64,000 nucleotides of DNA from Cenococcum geophilum 1.58 (taxonomy: Eukaryota > Ascomycota > Dothideomycetes > Gloniales > Gloniaceae), in contig KV748196.1 of NCBI GenBank assembly GCA_001692895.1, forward strand, positions 992,001 to 1,056,000. Reading direction: 5' to 3'. The translations under genes were made by a program, and so were the position numbers. Below, piece after piece: positions 26,381 through 36,638 of the stretch; position 1 is the stretch's first letter, and every line of letters begins with the position of its first letter. Under the pieces are notes generated by a model, which was given only the letters and a program-made list of their open reading frames with translations, did no database searches and was not told where the DNA came from.

Positions 26381-27424
26381 ATAGTCTCTAATATAATAAC
26401 CTTATTTTCCGCAATTTATATAAGCTCCTTCTTTAAACCATTTCTCTTGCTATAGAGTCCGCCTAAATATCTTCTACTATTAAGATCCCTAATTCAGCCT
26501 CTGCTCCTTAGACCTTTAATTACTTAATCCTTATCCTCTAGGTTTCTATAGTTTACTCTATTTCTTATAGGTTTCTTTAGTGCTACTTAGGTCTATTAGC
26601 TCTACGCTATACTATAATTTCTAACTTAGCTTTTATCGTTACGTACTCTGCGCCTTATATAACTATAGAACTTTATCCTAGCCTCTCTTAGCCTGTTCCC
26701 TTTAGTAAATCCAATTATTAATCTTAATTACCTAATCTATTAGTTCCCTTAGGGTATCCGCATCTTTTATTAGNATAATTACATCCTAGACTTTANCCTT
26801 AAGTCCCTGTTTATACTATGCCATAAGCGCCCTATTATTCTACTTTACTTATATTACTAGTGTCTAGAACTATATTGTATACTTAATTACTAAAGTTTAT
26901 TATATAAGGTTCTAGAGTTTTCTTTCCGCTATAGTTGTTTTTTCCGGGTCTCTAAACATCTGCGTAAGTCATTCTACGAATTCTTCCTAACTTAAGAACA
27001 TAAATCGCATATTTTGGTTAGTAGTCGTTATTCCGTTTACCTGTATCTCCGTAAGGTAAAGTTTAAACCACTTAAGTGCTTTTCCTAATAAGAATAGTCC
27101 TGCGTAGGCTATCCGATCCATAGGTATAAGTAACTTCACTCCCTCTTATAAGACCTTAAAGTATATCTACATAAGGAATCCTTTAAGCTTTAACCTCTTT
27201 TCTATAAATCTCTTAATTAATAATAGCTTAATCTTTGCTGCTCCTATCCCGTTAAGTCTTTCTTCTAATACTATATTATTAGCTGTTAGCTAGTTAACTA
27301 TTTCCTATAGCTGTCCGACCGTTACAGGTTGCTATAAGTCAGTATCTGCTATACTAGTATTACCTCCTGTCCCTAAAGTAGTTGCTGCCGTCGATGGCNT
27401 TATAGTGGCTGCTTTTGGTAGCAT
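26381..27424 (-). pseudogene. Gyp3a gag, broken
   Basis: Starts at an intact ATG (27424-27422, minus strand) in MLPKAAT, the same start as Gyp3c/d. Capsid region follows; the CCHC-type zinc knuckle (INCGK, GYY) is at about 26395-26435. Gag packages element RNA into virus-like particles. Disrupted by TAA/TAG stops. Confidence 0.85.
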
Positions 27425-27468
27425 GTTGTTTAACTTCTTATATTAATATCGTAACTAGGTAGTAATTG

Positions 27469-27893
27469 TATAACGGAACCTTGTAGCAAGAACTACAATA
27501 GGCTTATTATTGGGCTAGGTGTATAAGAAATGCAAGTATAAAAGTTAATAATATAATAATAACTGGTGGAGTGGTTGCCTAACAGATTAACTCTAATTAT
27601 ATTCTGAGAATTACTACAAGGAAAGGAACTATCTAGGTAGGGACTATGGTCCTTTAAATACACATCCGTACTCTTAAGAAAGTCATTGCTTTATCTGCTC
27701 TATCTGCTCTATCTACTCTATTATAGATTATATAGATTACACAGATTATATAGATTATATCACGTGACCTAATTACCATTCCTCATTATATGGTTTTATC
27801 GGCTCTATCCTAGACCATACCTAAATCAACCAACTAGCTTCTTCCGTCTCTTCTCCAAGTAGTCGTAACATCGTACTTAAAGCGTCCGTAACA
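27469..27893 (-). repeat. Gyp3a 5' LTR (425 bp)
   Basis: Promoter-bearing LTR of the minus-strand element; better preserved than the 3' copy (GTAACA end intact, more CpA). TSD TTTTA follows at 27894-27898. Confidence 0.93.
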
Positions 27894-27898
27894 TTTTA

Positions 27899-28921
27899 GA
27901 TAAGGAGTTTTTGCATTCCTAGTATATATATACTAACGATAAGGGAGCCATGTATTTATTTAGCGTCTCCTTAGCAAGTTTCTAGCGACCCTTATATCCT
28001 CTTATTATTCTTATTATATACTTAGTTTATATTTTCCTATTAAAGCTATTAGATTTAGGTGATTTTAAGTCCTAGTATAAGGTGTTCCGTTTATCTTACT
28101 ATCTCCTATATAATTGCTATATTGTCCGCCTAGCGTCCCTTTTCTACCCTAAGGCTTATAAAAACCACTAGGACTTTAACTAGGTAATCCTTACGAAGTA
28201 CTTTTATACTAATACGTTCTTCTAGCCTATCCCCTACCCTTACGGCTTATTCCTTTGCCTATTAGTCCTTTAGGGTAACTCTAATATCTCCGCTCTTAAG
28301 GTATTGGACTATAATAGCGTTATAAACCTCTTTACGTATCTTTATAAGGACTTCTATTTCTAATTATCCCCTAAGCCCCTCTGCTTATTCTGTATTTGGT
28401 TATATTATAATTATATACCCGGTTATTAACTTAAGGGAGGTGGGTTCCCTATGCTATAAAAGCGTAGCTACGGCGGCCTAGGTACGGTTCGCTGATAAGG
28501 GGGGGTTATACTTATTTTTAATTTTACTTAGCCGTTAGAGGATTTAATTAAGGGTTTACTAAAGGGGCGCCTAAGGTTTACTAGACTAGCGGAGCTATTC
28601 TACTAGCTATATTAGTTTATTATAGCTAATAGTTACTCCCCTATAATTCTAGATACTAAACGCGTCTAATAGGCTTTATATTTTATTAGATGCCTTCTTA
28701 ATAAAGGTATTTCCGCTTTATAGTGTGGTATTCGCCCGTCTTTATTATAGAGGGCCATTGCTAGGCGTAGTTCTAGCGGTCGCGCGTAAGTGCGAGCCAC
28801 CGTCGTTTAACGTGTGCCTCCCCTGCGATGCATGCATCTCAGGGGGATTCTCTGGGTGTTTTTCAGGGTTCTTTTGGTTGGTTTTGGTCTTTTTAGGCCG
28901 GGTGCAGCAAGAGCTCCTTTT
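27899..28921 (-). pseudogene. LINE-B1 5' end and ORF1 start
   Basis: Continuation of LINE-B1 beyond Gyp3a. From 27899 to about 28700 the DNA is RIP-mutated, in the position of ORF1. The last 175 bp (28745-28921) keep normal CpA/TpG and hold a minus-strand ATG frame (28939-28745) rich in Lys, Pro, Asn and Glu, possibly the ORF1 N-terminus, although its ATG lies just outside the element in the TSD side. The boundary is the TSD at 28922-28936. Confidence 0.7.
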
Positions 28922-28936
28922 AATAAGGTATATTAA

Positions 28937-30709
28937 CACTCCAGTATTTGCAGCTAGTTAAAAAATACAAAATTAATTTTAATTATATATAATCTAAATA
29001 ATCTAAATAAATCTCTCCTGTTTACCGCCTGTGTCTGTTATAGAGCTCTATAATCGCTCGGGCGTCGGGCGATTAACTAAGGAGCCTCTCGCGGAGGCTC
29101 TAAATCGTCGATTGGTGGTGTTCCCGATAATCCGCCGGCCGTGTGCTGATTTCCTAACTAGGCCTAGTGCCTGCCTACCTGCCTATCTGCCTATCCTACC
29201 TATCTATGCCTGCCTGTGCCTGTCGTGCCTACCTGTCTATGCCTACCTGTCTATATCTGTAATTCGGGGGAGAGGTCGGCCCGATCGAAGGCTCTGCTTA
29301 ATTCGATTGCGATTAATTGTATTGATTCGAATCGTTCTCCATGGGCGTTCATTGGCTGTACGTTTAAACGGTGGTCATCTGGGGTGCCTCCCTAGGAGGC
29401 CTTGATTTGATTTAATTCGGTAATAGGCTGATATTAAGGCTCTAGTTCGATTCGATCGATCGATCGAATCGATCGTGGTGTTCGCTGGCTAGTCGTTCGA
29501 ACGATTATTGTCTGGTTCTGACAACGGTCCTCTCCTACTTGCCTGCCTACCTGCCTATCTACCTACCTACTTACCTACCTACCTACCTACCTACCTACCT
29601 ACCTACCTACCTACCTACCTACCTACCTACCTACCTACCTATCCTACCTACCTGCCTGCCCTGCCTATGTCAGTATCTAATTTAATTTAGGGGGAGAGGT
29701 CTGCCTGATCGAAGGCTCTAATTAATCCAGGTCGTTCTCTATGGCCGTTCGCTAGCTGTACATTCGAACGGTAGTTATCTAGGGTGCCTCCCTAGGAGGC
29801 TTTGATATGATTCGGTAATAGGCCAATATTAAATTCGATTAATCGGATCAATTGAATTGTTCGTGCGTCTTCGCTAGCTGGTTGGTTCGAAAGGTTGTCG
29901 TCTAGTTCTTATAACGGTCGTCTGGTTCTGGCGACGGTCGTCTGGTTTTTGGCGACGGTCCTCTGCTGGCTGCCTTTAGGCCCCTAAGAATTAAGAATAA
30001 AGAATGGTGACTGTAAAGGGGCTGGCAGGCACGTGTAGGCTATTGGGATATAGCGGTAGGTAGCAGTACGCAGGTAGGTAGGTGGTATTAAAGGAGGTAT
30101 ATAGGAGTACAGTGGGGAGGTGTGGTCGATTGGCGGCTAGGTGGCAAGTTGGAGGGGCGTGTCAGAACCAGAATAATCGTTGAAGGGGGACAGGTAGACT
30201 GGCAAGGCGATGTAGGCTATTGGGAAATATAGCGGGGACTAATAGCACTGTGTGTCACGCGCACGCGCACATAGGGTCGTGTCGCATTAGGGGGGAGGTA
30301 TCCTATTAGGGGGGTATTACAGTGGGGAGGTGTCGCATTGGGGGGGTGTCGCTTAGGGGTATCCTGTCAGGAACCTAACAGGACGATTAGGAAAATTAAG
30401 ATCCTGCTAGGAGCCTGTTAGGAACAATTAGGAAATACTAGTTTCCTATTAGGACCCTAACAGGACCGTAAGAGGACGATTAGGAAATTAAAGATCCTAC
30501 TAGGAGCCTGTCAGGACAACTAGAACAATTAGGAAAATCAAAATCCTGCTAGGAGCCTGCCAGAAGCCTGCTAGGAGCCTACTAAAACAATCAGGACCTC
30601 CAGGAAAGTCAAAATCCTGTCAGGAGGCCTTTAGGATCTTAGCACCCCAACAAAATGCTGATAAGTTACCTCGTACTTCGTACCTTGACAGTCGGCACGT
30701 ACTGTGACA
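28937..30709. other. S, right arm: repeat-built, RIP-free DNA
   Basis: GC-richer than all surroundings, with normal CpA/TpG. Contents in order: a perfect 7-bp hairpin GAGCCTC/GAGGCTC (29082-29100); two direct copies of a 400-425-bp module, each with a CTAC-rich microsatellite, GGGGGAGAGGTC and GCCTCCCTAGGAGGC (29386-29400 and 29786-29800); repeated GACGGTCGTCTGGTT units (29905-29960); a duplicated AGGCTATTGGGA..ATATAGCGG motif (30037, 30205); GTGTCGCATT units (30281-30360); and AGGA/TCCT arrays (30360-30640). Apparent frames at 29031-29405 and 29508-29690 come from the microsatellite and repeats and are not genes. Confidence 0.75.
29541..29672. repeat. (CTAC)n microsatellite
   Basis: A near-perfect run of CTAC fills about 29555-29640, flanked by CTGC variants. 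An older, interrupted CTGC/CTAC run lies at 29166-29255 in the first module copy. Confidence 0.95.
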
Positions 30710-30714
30710 ATAAT

Positions 30715-31910
30715 TAAGCTCCGCCTTAAACTTTTAATAAACTATAACTAATACCCTACTAAAGCTAGCAAAATTAGCTATAGAATATCTTATTTAAGTA
30801 AAGACGCTATATAAACTATAGACCTATTCTTCTATAATAGCACCTTTATTAACTTTAAAATCTTTATCTCTTTACTAAAATTAATATATAATAACGCTAG
30901 CCGCGAATATATAGCTATTATAAAACTTAAGAAACTATAATAACGGAACTAAGACTTTACTAGCTTTTTTAGAATTTTTAGGTTTTATTAGTAAGCTAGA
31001 TTAAAATAAAGCTGCTAAAGTTGTTACTCTTTAATAAGCTATTTTAGATAAAATTAGAGCCTAGTTAGTAGGTAGGGAATTACTAAAAAACTTACCTAAA
31101 TTTGCTATAATATATTAACGAATTAATAAGGACCTTTAATATCCCTTGGCCCGTCAATTCGCGTCTAACGGTTATCGATAAGAACTAGCCAGTTAACCGC
31201 GCTGAATTTAACGCCCGTACTGAGGAACATAACGCTTTTAATTTGTAATAATTTGATATACACGCCTAATTTTAGGAGTTAAGTCGCTTGATATAAAGTT
31301 GCTAGCACTTACCCTTCCTGTAGAACTGTATTCTGCATTGTAGTAGGTAAGTACACTTGTTGTTTTGAAATTGGTATTCGCGTACGGACCACTACTCGTT
31401 GGACGCTGACGGGCCAAGGGATAACAAATAGACTTATTTTCTAAAGCTAACTATACCTTATATCTAAAACTCTACGAAACCGGTATATACCCTAAAGCGC
31501 GACCTATCTCTAAAACCTAAAAGCCCTATATATAACTCTATAGACCTTAACGCTACTTAATCCTATATACCCTTAAGAACTAATAAATAAAGAACACGAG
31601 CTATAAATAGAGAATGCTTTAGATATAGTAAAAAGGGATATATTTAAAGGAATTACTAAACTTACCCCTTTAAAAAGGTCCGCTATAATTCCTCTTAGTC
31701 CTTAAATTATACTTATTTTATAAATTATACTTAATTACTATAAAGTATCTTACCTTTACTTAACTTAGAAAATAAATTATTCTAGGGCCAAGTTACGCCT
31801 TAAGATAAAAAGTGGAAGAGTATAAGTATTTAGGCTCTTCTAGCGCTAATATATAATATAACTCCCTTAATATACTTAGCGAAATTTAAATACTTAAAAA
31901 ATAAAAGAAG
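30715..31910 (+). pseudogene. Gyp2 gag, capsid and zinc-knuckle part, split by MITE-1
   Basis: Resumes the gag frame after S (KLRLKLLINYN). Readable blocks are ASREYIAIIKL and DFTSFF, typical of fungal gypsy capsid. After MITE-1 the frame continues IDLFSKANYTLYL. A degraded zinc knuckle lies at about 31612-31660, with Cys codons changed. Stops TAA/TAG. Protease follows directly. Confidence 0.85.
31142..31421. mobile_element. MITE-1 (280 bp, TCCCTTGGCCCGTCA inverted ends, TA target)
   Basis: Ends TCCCTTGGCCCGTCA and its reverse complement (TGACGGGCCAAGGGA) form terminal inverted repeats with a further imperfect stretch. TA flanks both sides (31140-31141, 31422-31423). Taking out the element plus one TA restores the Gyp2 gag frame. 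No coding capacity. TA duplication suggests a Tc1/mariner-type helper. CpA/TpG content is normal, consistent with being too short for RIP. It shares TATCCCTTG termini with MITE-2. Confidence 0.88.
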
Positions 31911-32320
31911 GTATAAATCCTAATAGATAGCGGAGCTACTAGTATAGGCTTTATTAATACGAACTACGCAAAAACTTAATACCTAAATTTAAAGAAACTT
32001 AATAAGCCTTAAGGCCTATAAGGCTTTAATAGTAAACCCTTAATATATAGTAAACTAACGTACTACGCTCTTATAAAATTGCGGATAAGTAAATACCTTA
32101 AATATATTTCCCTATTTATAATACCCCTAAAGTATTATAAAGTAATACTTAGATATAAATAGCTAAAATAACATAACCCTTTAATTAGCTAGGTTAAAGA
32201 AATACTTAAGTTCTATATAACCTATTGCCTAAGCTATTATTTAAAATATTACTTACCCTATAAACATATATATAACTATTTAAATTTAAAATAATATAAA
32301 TTGCCCTTATTATAAACCTT
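31911..32320 (+). pseudogene. Gyp2 protease, broken
   Basis: Intact catalytic motif LIDSGATSIGFI (Asp codon 31926-31928) of a retropepsin that would cut Gag-Pol, followed by KLRISKYLKYISLFIIPL of the fold's C-terminal half. Surrounding stops are TAA/TAG. Ends at the Cop-1 insertion; the RT continues at 45023. Confidence 0.85.
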
Positions 32321-32512
32321 TGTTAGGAATAAAGGCAAGTGGTCACTATATAAGGCAAATTGCTATTACGGGTGGCAAGTTGCCGTTACGTATCGCCGCG
32401 GCAGTAGCGTAGCGAGGAGCCTTAAGCCCCTTGCCCTCCCTAACATATAAAAGAATAATTATTATACTATCTACGAACCGTAGCTACGTGATATCCCCTT
32501 GTGTAACCAACA
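32321..32512 (+). repeat. Cop-1 5' LTR (192 bp)
   Basis: Contains near-palindromic GGCAAGTTGCC units followed by GTTACGT or similar. It is 20 bp shorter than the 3' LTR because it has one unit fewer (two against three). Confidence 0.93.
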
Positions 32513-32814
32513 CTAATTAGTAGTTAACTTTACTGTTATACTATAGAATAGCTAGGTATTCCACCAAGAAGAGACAAGCTACTATACCAGTGCTACTCGT
32601 GCTAGAGAAAGCTGTCTTTTAAGGTTAGAACTGGTTCTAAACCTTAAATAGAATTCTTCTATAAATTTAAGGATTTAAAGGCTAGAACTAGTCCTAAGCC
32701 TTTCTAAGATTACGGATTCTTGCGTCTATTACGTAGAACAATACGCTTTATAAGTCTTCGCGATTTAAGGCTAGAACTGGTCCTAAGCCCTATAACCGCA
32801 AATATACGTCACGA

Positions 32815-32917
32815 ACGCGTACTAAATAATAAACGCGTACTAAATAATAAACGCGTATTAAATAATAAACGCGTACTAAACAATAAATATATATTACGAA
32901 CGCGTACTAAACGACAA
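32815..32917 (+). repeat. Copia leader repeats: ACGCGTACTAAATAATAA x4 plus one
   Basis: Four tandem 18-bp units run 32815-32886, with a fifth core at 32900. Cop-2 has only two separated cores (about 42994-43030). A separate imperfect palindrome, GGCTAGAACTGGTCCTAAGCC, occurs three times (about 32620, 32678, 32767). An open frame at 32720-32929 is an artefact of these repeats. Confidence 0.85.
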
Positions 32918-32953
32918 TCCCTACACTAATAATACTTCCCTCTCTTTAAAAAC

Positions 32954-33960
32954 ATGGCTACGCCTACCTTAAATAACTAGAAAGACTCTTTACTACTAGG
33001 GGTAGCTAAGTACGCAAAACTTATTAATAAAGATTGGGATAAATTCACCTTTAATATAATAACTTATACCATAAAATAAGTTAATAGCTTTCTCCTATAC
33101 TATATTATATTCTACTAAAATAGATATTACGCCGACTTATAACTATATAAGTATTTTAGGGAGGATTTTATAGGATAGACTGCTAATACCTAGGTACTTA
33201 GTAACGTTAATATTGTTTAGGACTTTTAAGACTTTCTCTATAGGAATAAGGTATATATTACTAAAAACGGTAACCTAATTGCTAGCAATATTTAGGCCGT
33301 TATTACTAGTATAGAAGAACTAATATAGACGGAAGCTAAGATTATATATTAACTATAGAAACCTAAAAATAACCTATATTCTTTAAAAGGCAACTTTAAT
33401 TCGTATTAAAACCCCTAGAATACTAACCCCCTACCTAGAGCTGCTCTCCTACCTAAAGGTACTCTCCTACTTAGAGTTACTCCGCCTTTACCTCCTCTAC
33501 TCTAGCTAACCGGTAAGCCTTTACTATAAGAAGTTATAAATCTAATAAAGGTATATTTAAATAAAGAGAAGAAGTTTAAAAAAGAACTATATAATATACT
33601 TAGAGTAAAACTATAGGTTTTTTATAACTGTTATAATAAGGTTAGAATTTAACGCTACTAGTATTATTACGCTTTCTCTGTTATATTAAAGGGATAGGCG
33701 GTAATATTCTATTATAACTATATTACAGGTAAAAACTATAACTTTAATGTAATACTTTAGCTTACTAAAGCCTACTTTAAGACTAATAAGAATTGCTAAC
33801 TTTATATATCTAAATGGGGGGAGACTATATTCTAGAGAGTTATTACTTCTAACCTAATAAAGACTTATTTAGAGTGCCTTTAACTACTCTTTAATAAACT
33901 CTAGAAAATCTAATATAGCTTTACTAAAACTTACTAAAATAAGAACAGCCTAAGGGACTA
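32954..33960 (+). pseudogene. Cop-1 gag, broken
   Basis: Starts at an intact ATG, MATPTLN, then LLLGVAKYAKLINKDWDKF, the N-terminus of fungal copia Gag. It continues through a linker rich in Pro/Leu to a degraded Cys/His region near 33610-33660 (FYNCYNKV) where a zinc knuckle is expected. Stops TAA/TAG throughout. Confidence 0.85.
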
Positions 33961-36293
33961 GGTTATTTTAGTATGCTATAACGTTTCTAAGTATAACTTA
34001 GCGCTATATAAACCTATAAATATATTTAAAAAAGTATATACTAAGCTACGCTCTACTATAGGTACTATAATATAAATATAAGAATCTTAATAGTTTTATA
34101 CCAAAAACCCTACCTAACTAAGTATTCCTAACTAATATAATTATAACTAGACTAATTAAATATATAGTGGCCGTAGTAGGGAATATAGAAGAGGGTATAA
34201 TTAATATTAACTATAAGGTAATTATAGAGGTCCTTATAGAGGTTTATTTTAAAGTAATTACTAGAAGAAATACTACATTTATAAGAAGCCAAATTACTAG
34301 TTAACTAAATACTCCCTTAATAAGTAAAAAGAGGCATATAATAAGTTCTGTTAAAGTATAAGAAATGTTAAAAATTATAAGGTTACTATAACCTACTTCT
34401 AAAGCTTTCTAGTTTAATATAAAGGCGTAGAAGACCTTAAGGGTAAGGTTAATAAGACTAAATAGCTCCTTATAGATATAGAAATTAAGAACTACTTACC
34501 TAACTAATACTTTACTAAGTATAGTAAGGTAAATAGTATATAAACCGTTGCTATCCTTAATAACCAATTTACGCTCTATTCTATTATAAAGTTAGATATC
34601 TTTAATAAGCTAAAGGAGAGCTCTATATTTTCCTTTAATAATAAATACTTAGCGAATGTCTTCTATAGTATTATACCAGATACTAAAGCCATAGGAATAT
34701 CTATAGTAAAAGAACCTTAAGTTTAAGCCCTTTAGTAGCTTAATAGCTTTATTTAGATTAACTATTTAACGGTAGGCTAGTATACAATTTATTTTAGTAA
34801 AGGTACTATAATCTCTCTCGGTATAATTAGGGTTTAAACCCCCTTAGGGTATATTAGTTTTTATATTATTTCTATAAATACTCTATTTCTATTTTATATT
34901 AAAGATATAGATAAGTTAAGTATTAGGCTTAACAACCTTAAGAATATACTTATTTAGGGAGATAATTAGGTACCTATTATGCGTAAGTAGGGTTACCCCT
35001 AGTTACTTCTTTATTAACTAAAAAAGAGTATTACTTAAAACTACTTAACTAAGTTAGAATTACGCCAACTACACTATTATTTTAGCCACCTATCTATTTA
35101 TTAATTACTTAAAGTTCTTTAGTAAGTAGGCTATAAAGTTAAGGTTAAGGTAATTAAGCATCTTATAAAGTATTGCTATTACTACTAAATAAACTAGAAG
35201 TCCCCTAGCCGATTTAAGTTTACCCTTAAGAATAACTATAACTTTAACTTTTATATTATTGTTAATATTATATATCTTAGCGGTAAGCTAGTACTCTAAG
35301 TTATTAACTTCTTAACCTCCTTTTAAGCCGCGCGTTTCTTAAAAGATATATTAGCCAGAAACGTATAGGAGACCCTTTAATTATACTAGATTAATATCTA
35401 TTTAGGACCCCCTAATTAAATTATCTATAATATAAAAAAGAACTTCTTATCTATAGAGTTTTAATAATAAATAAAGGTAATAGTAATTAAGGTTAAGGAA
35501 GTCCCTATTAAGGCATATAATAGTATTAAAAAAGTAAAACGATATTACGCGCTATTACGCCGCGTATATAAGATTATCTCTTTAAAATTAAAGGACGCTA
35601 GTAAAAAACTTACCTTATAAATAGCTATTAAAGCTATTAATAATTCCGCTGGCCTAGATAGACTTATACCTATATTGCTAGTCTTTAGCGCCTACCCTTA
35701 AATAACTAATAATTCTTTACTATCTCCCTCTATTATATAATAAGCTAAGGCTATTTACAAGGTAATAAAGGAGATGTGACGTCTCTATGCTATATACTAG
35801 GTTAATAATATACTAGGAATAAGAAATAGCCTAAATACCTTAACTATACTTAATCTGCCACTCTAGTTTAAGGTACGCGTATAGCGTAAAAAGGGAGGAT
35901 AGTTAGGCNTATACTAACTTATTATAATTAATAGTTAAACTTATACTATTTAGATGCCTTACAGACCTACTTAATTCCATTTAACTGTTATTAAGCCTTA
36001 TTATAAAGATAATAATTCTAAGCCTTTATAGGATGCCCTAAAAGATACCCTAAAAGAGAACTATAATTAATATGCTCTAAAAGGCGACTATAATTCTAAT
36101 ATAATTATAGTAGATATGCTATAACTATAACGCGGCAGAGGTTATTTAAAGGGATTATAAAATTGCTAATATCTTATTAATTTTAAAGAACAATTTATTA
36201 CCGCTATTAAGAATAGAGTTAAGTTATTAATAGCCTTTATAACAGCAAAGGAGAAGGCTAACTTCAAACTTACAAAATAGCTCTAAAAGGAAG

Positions 36294-36394
36294 TGTAAGA
36301 GTATATATATTAGGTCCCGCCACGCTTACAATAAGTTCGCAAGCACTCTTAGTCTTTTTGGCCGTATAGTGACGTGGAGGCAGGCCACGTTATA
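36294..36394 (+). repeat. TRIM-1 5' LTR (101 bp)
   Basis: Holds a TATATATAT box at 36302-36310 and, 30 nt after its start, TAAGTTCGCAAGCAC (36332-36346), the predicted transcript 5' end. A hairpin ACGTGG/CCACGT lies at 36372-36390. It differs from the 3' LTR by nine transitions and no transversion. Confidence 0.93.
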
Positions 36395-36397
36395 ATT

Positions 36398-36412
36398 GTG
36401 CTTGCGAACTTA
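36398..36412 (+). promoter_or_regulatory. TRIM-1 candidate self-priming site
   Basis: GTGCTTGCGAACTTA is the exact reverse complement of LTR bases 36332-36346 and starts 3 nt after the LTR. The geometry matches Tf1-type self-priming, in which the RNA's own 5' end folds back as primer. Further on, 36430-36441 reads GGGTTCGATCCC, identical in form to a tRNA T-arm/Pol III B box in sense orientation; no A box was found. Confidence 0.65.
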
Positions 36413-36638
36413 CTGGGGCCAGGTGTTGTGGGTTCGATCCCTATTAGTCACTTCGCTCTAGTACAGTCTAACGCGCATTTATACGATAAGGCGTTAGTGG
36501 AGATTCCGATTGCTTATATTACTAGGGACTAACTAATATAGTAATACTCTTGGCATTTAATCCCTATAGAGGCCCAAACGGGCGTATAGAGGAATTTTTG
36601 CGAGCGCTCGGGAACGAGCGCGCAGAGAAAAGGGCAAT

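Larger units (their letters stand above)
19922..27893 (-). mobile_element. Gyp3a: complete Ty3/gypsy retrotransposon, minus strand, RIP-inactivated
   Basis: 425-bp LTRs at 19922-20346 and 27469-27893; native ends were probably TGTTACGGAC...CCGTTACA. TSD TTTTA at 19917-19921 and 27894-27898. Same family as Gyp3b, Gyp3c and Gyp3d. Order on the minus strand is gag (ATG at 27424), zinc knuckle, a long uncharacterised segment, protease, RT, RNase H, integrase, C-terminal region, polypurine tract. It lies inside ORF1 of LINE-B1. Confidence 0.95.
15394..28921 (-). mobile_element. LINE-B1: near full-length non-LTR retrotransposon, split by Gyp3a
   Basis: The 15-bp TSD AATAAGGTATATTAA is exact at 15379-15393 and 28922-28936. 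The minus-strand 3' end at about 15394 carries a (TTA)n tail, as in LINE-B2. Net length without Gyp3a is about 5.5 kb, usual for a complete Tad1-type LINE. Order on the minus strand: 5' end (28921), ORF1, [Gyp3a], rest of ORF1, endonuclease, RT, RNase H-like end, tail. Confidence 0.92.
15001..30709. mobile_element. S: 2.2-kb TG...CA element (solo LTR or unclassified), split by LINE-B1
   Basis: Starts TGTCACGGCAC and ends GTACTGTGACA, flanked by 5-bp TSDs ATAAT (14996-15000, 30710-30714). The host Gyp2 gag frame is restored when it is removed, so both ends are secure. TG...CA ends with a 5-bp TSD fit a solo LTR, but the net length (393 + 1773 bp) is large. Ends also match each other as a short inverted repeat (TGTCAC / GTGACA). 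No coding domain. It is made of tandem motifs and is largely free of RIP. Confidence 0.8.

Noticed and set aside
29555..29660. Telomere-like or CRISPR-like array
   Set aside because: The repeat is a 4-bp CTAC microsatellite without spacers, and not a telomeric TTAGGG type.
29031..29690. Two plus-strand open frames (124 and 60 codons) rich in Leu, Pro, Tyr and Thr
   Set aside because: They are translations of CTAC/CTGC microsatellite and duplicated non-coding modules in element S.
32720..32929. 69-codon frame with repeated NKRVLN
   Set aside because: Produced by the 18-bp leader repeats of Cop-1; the real gag start is at 32954.
36360..36455. Complete tRNA gene in TRIM-1
   Set aside because: Only a T-arm/B-box word and a partial acceptor match are seen; no A box, D arm or acceptable anticodon arm.
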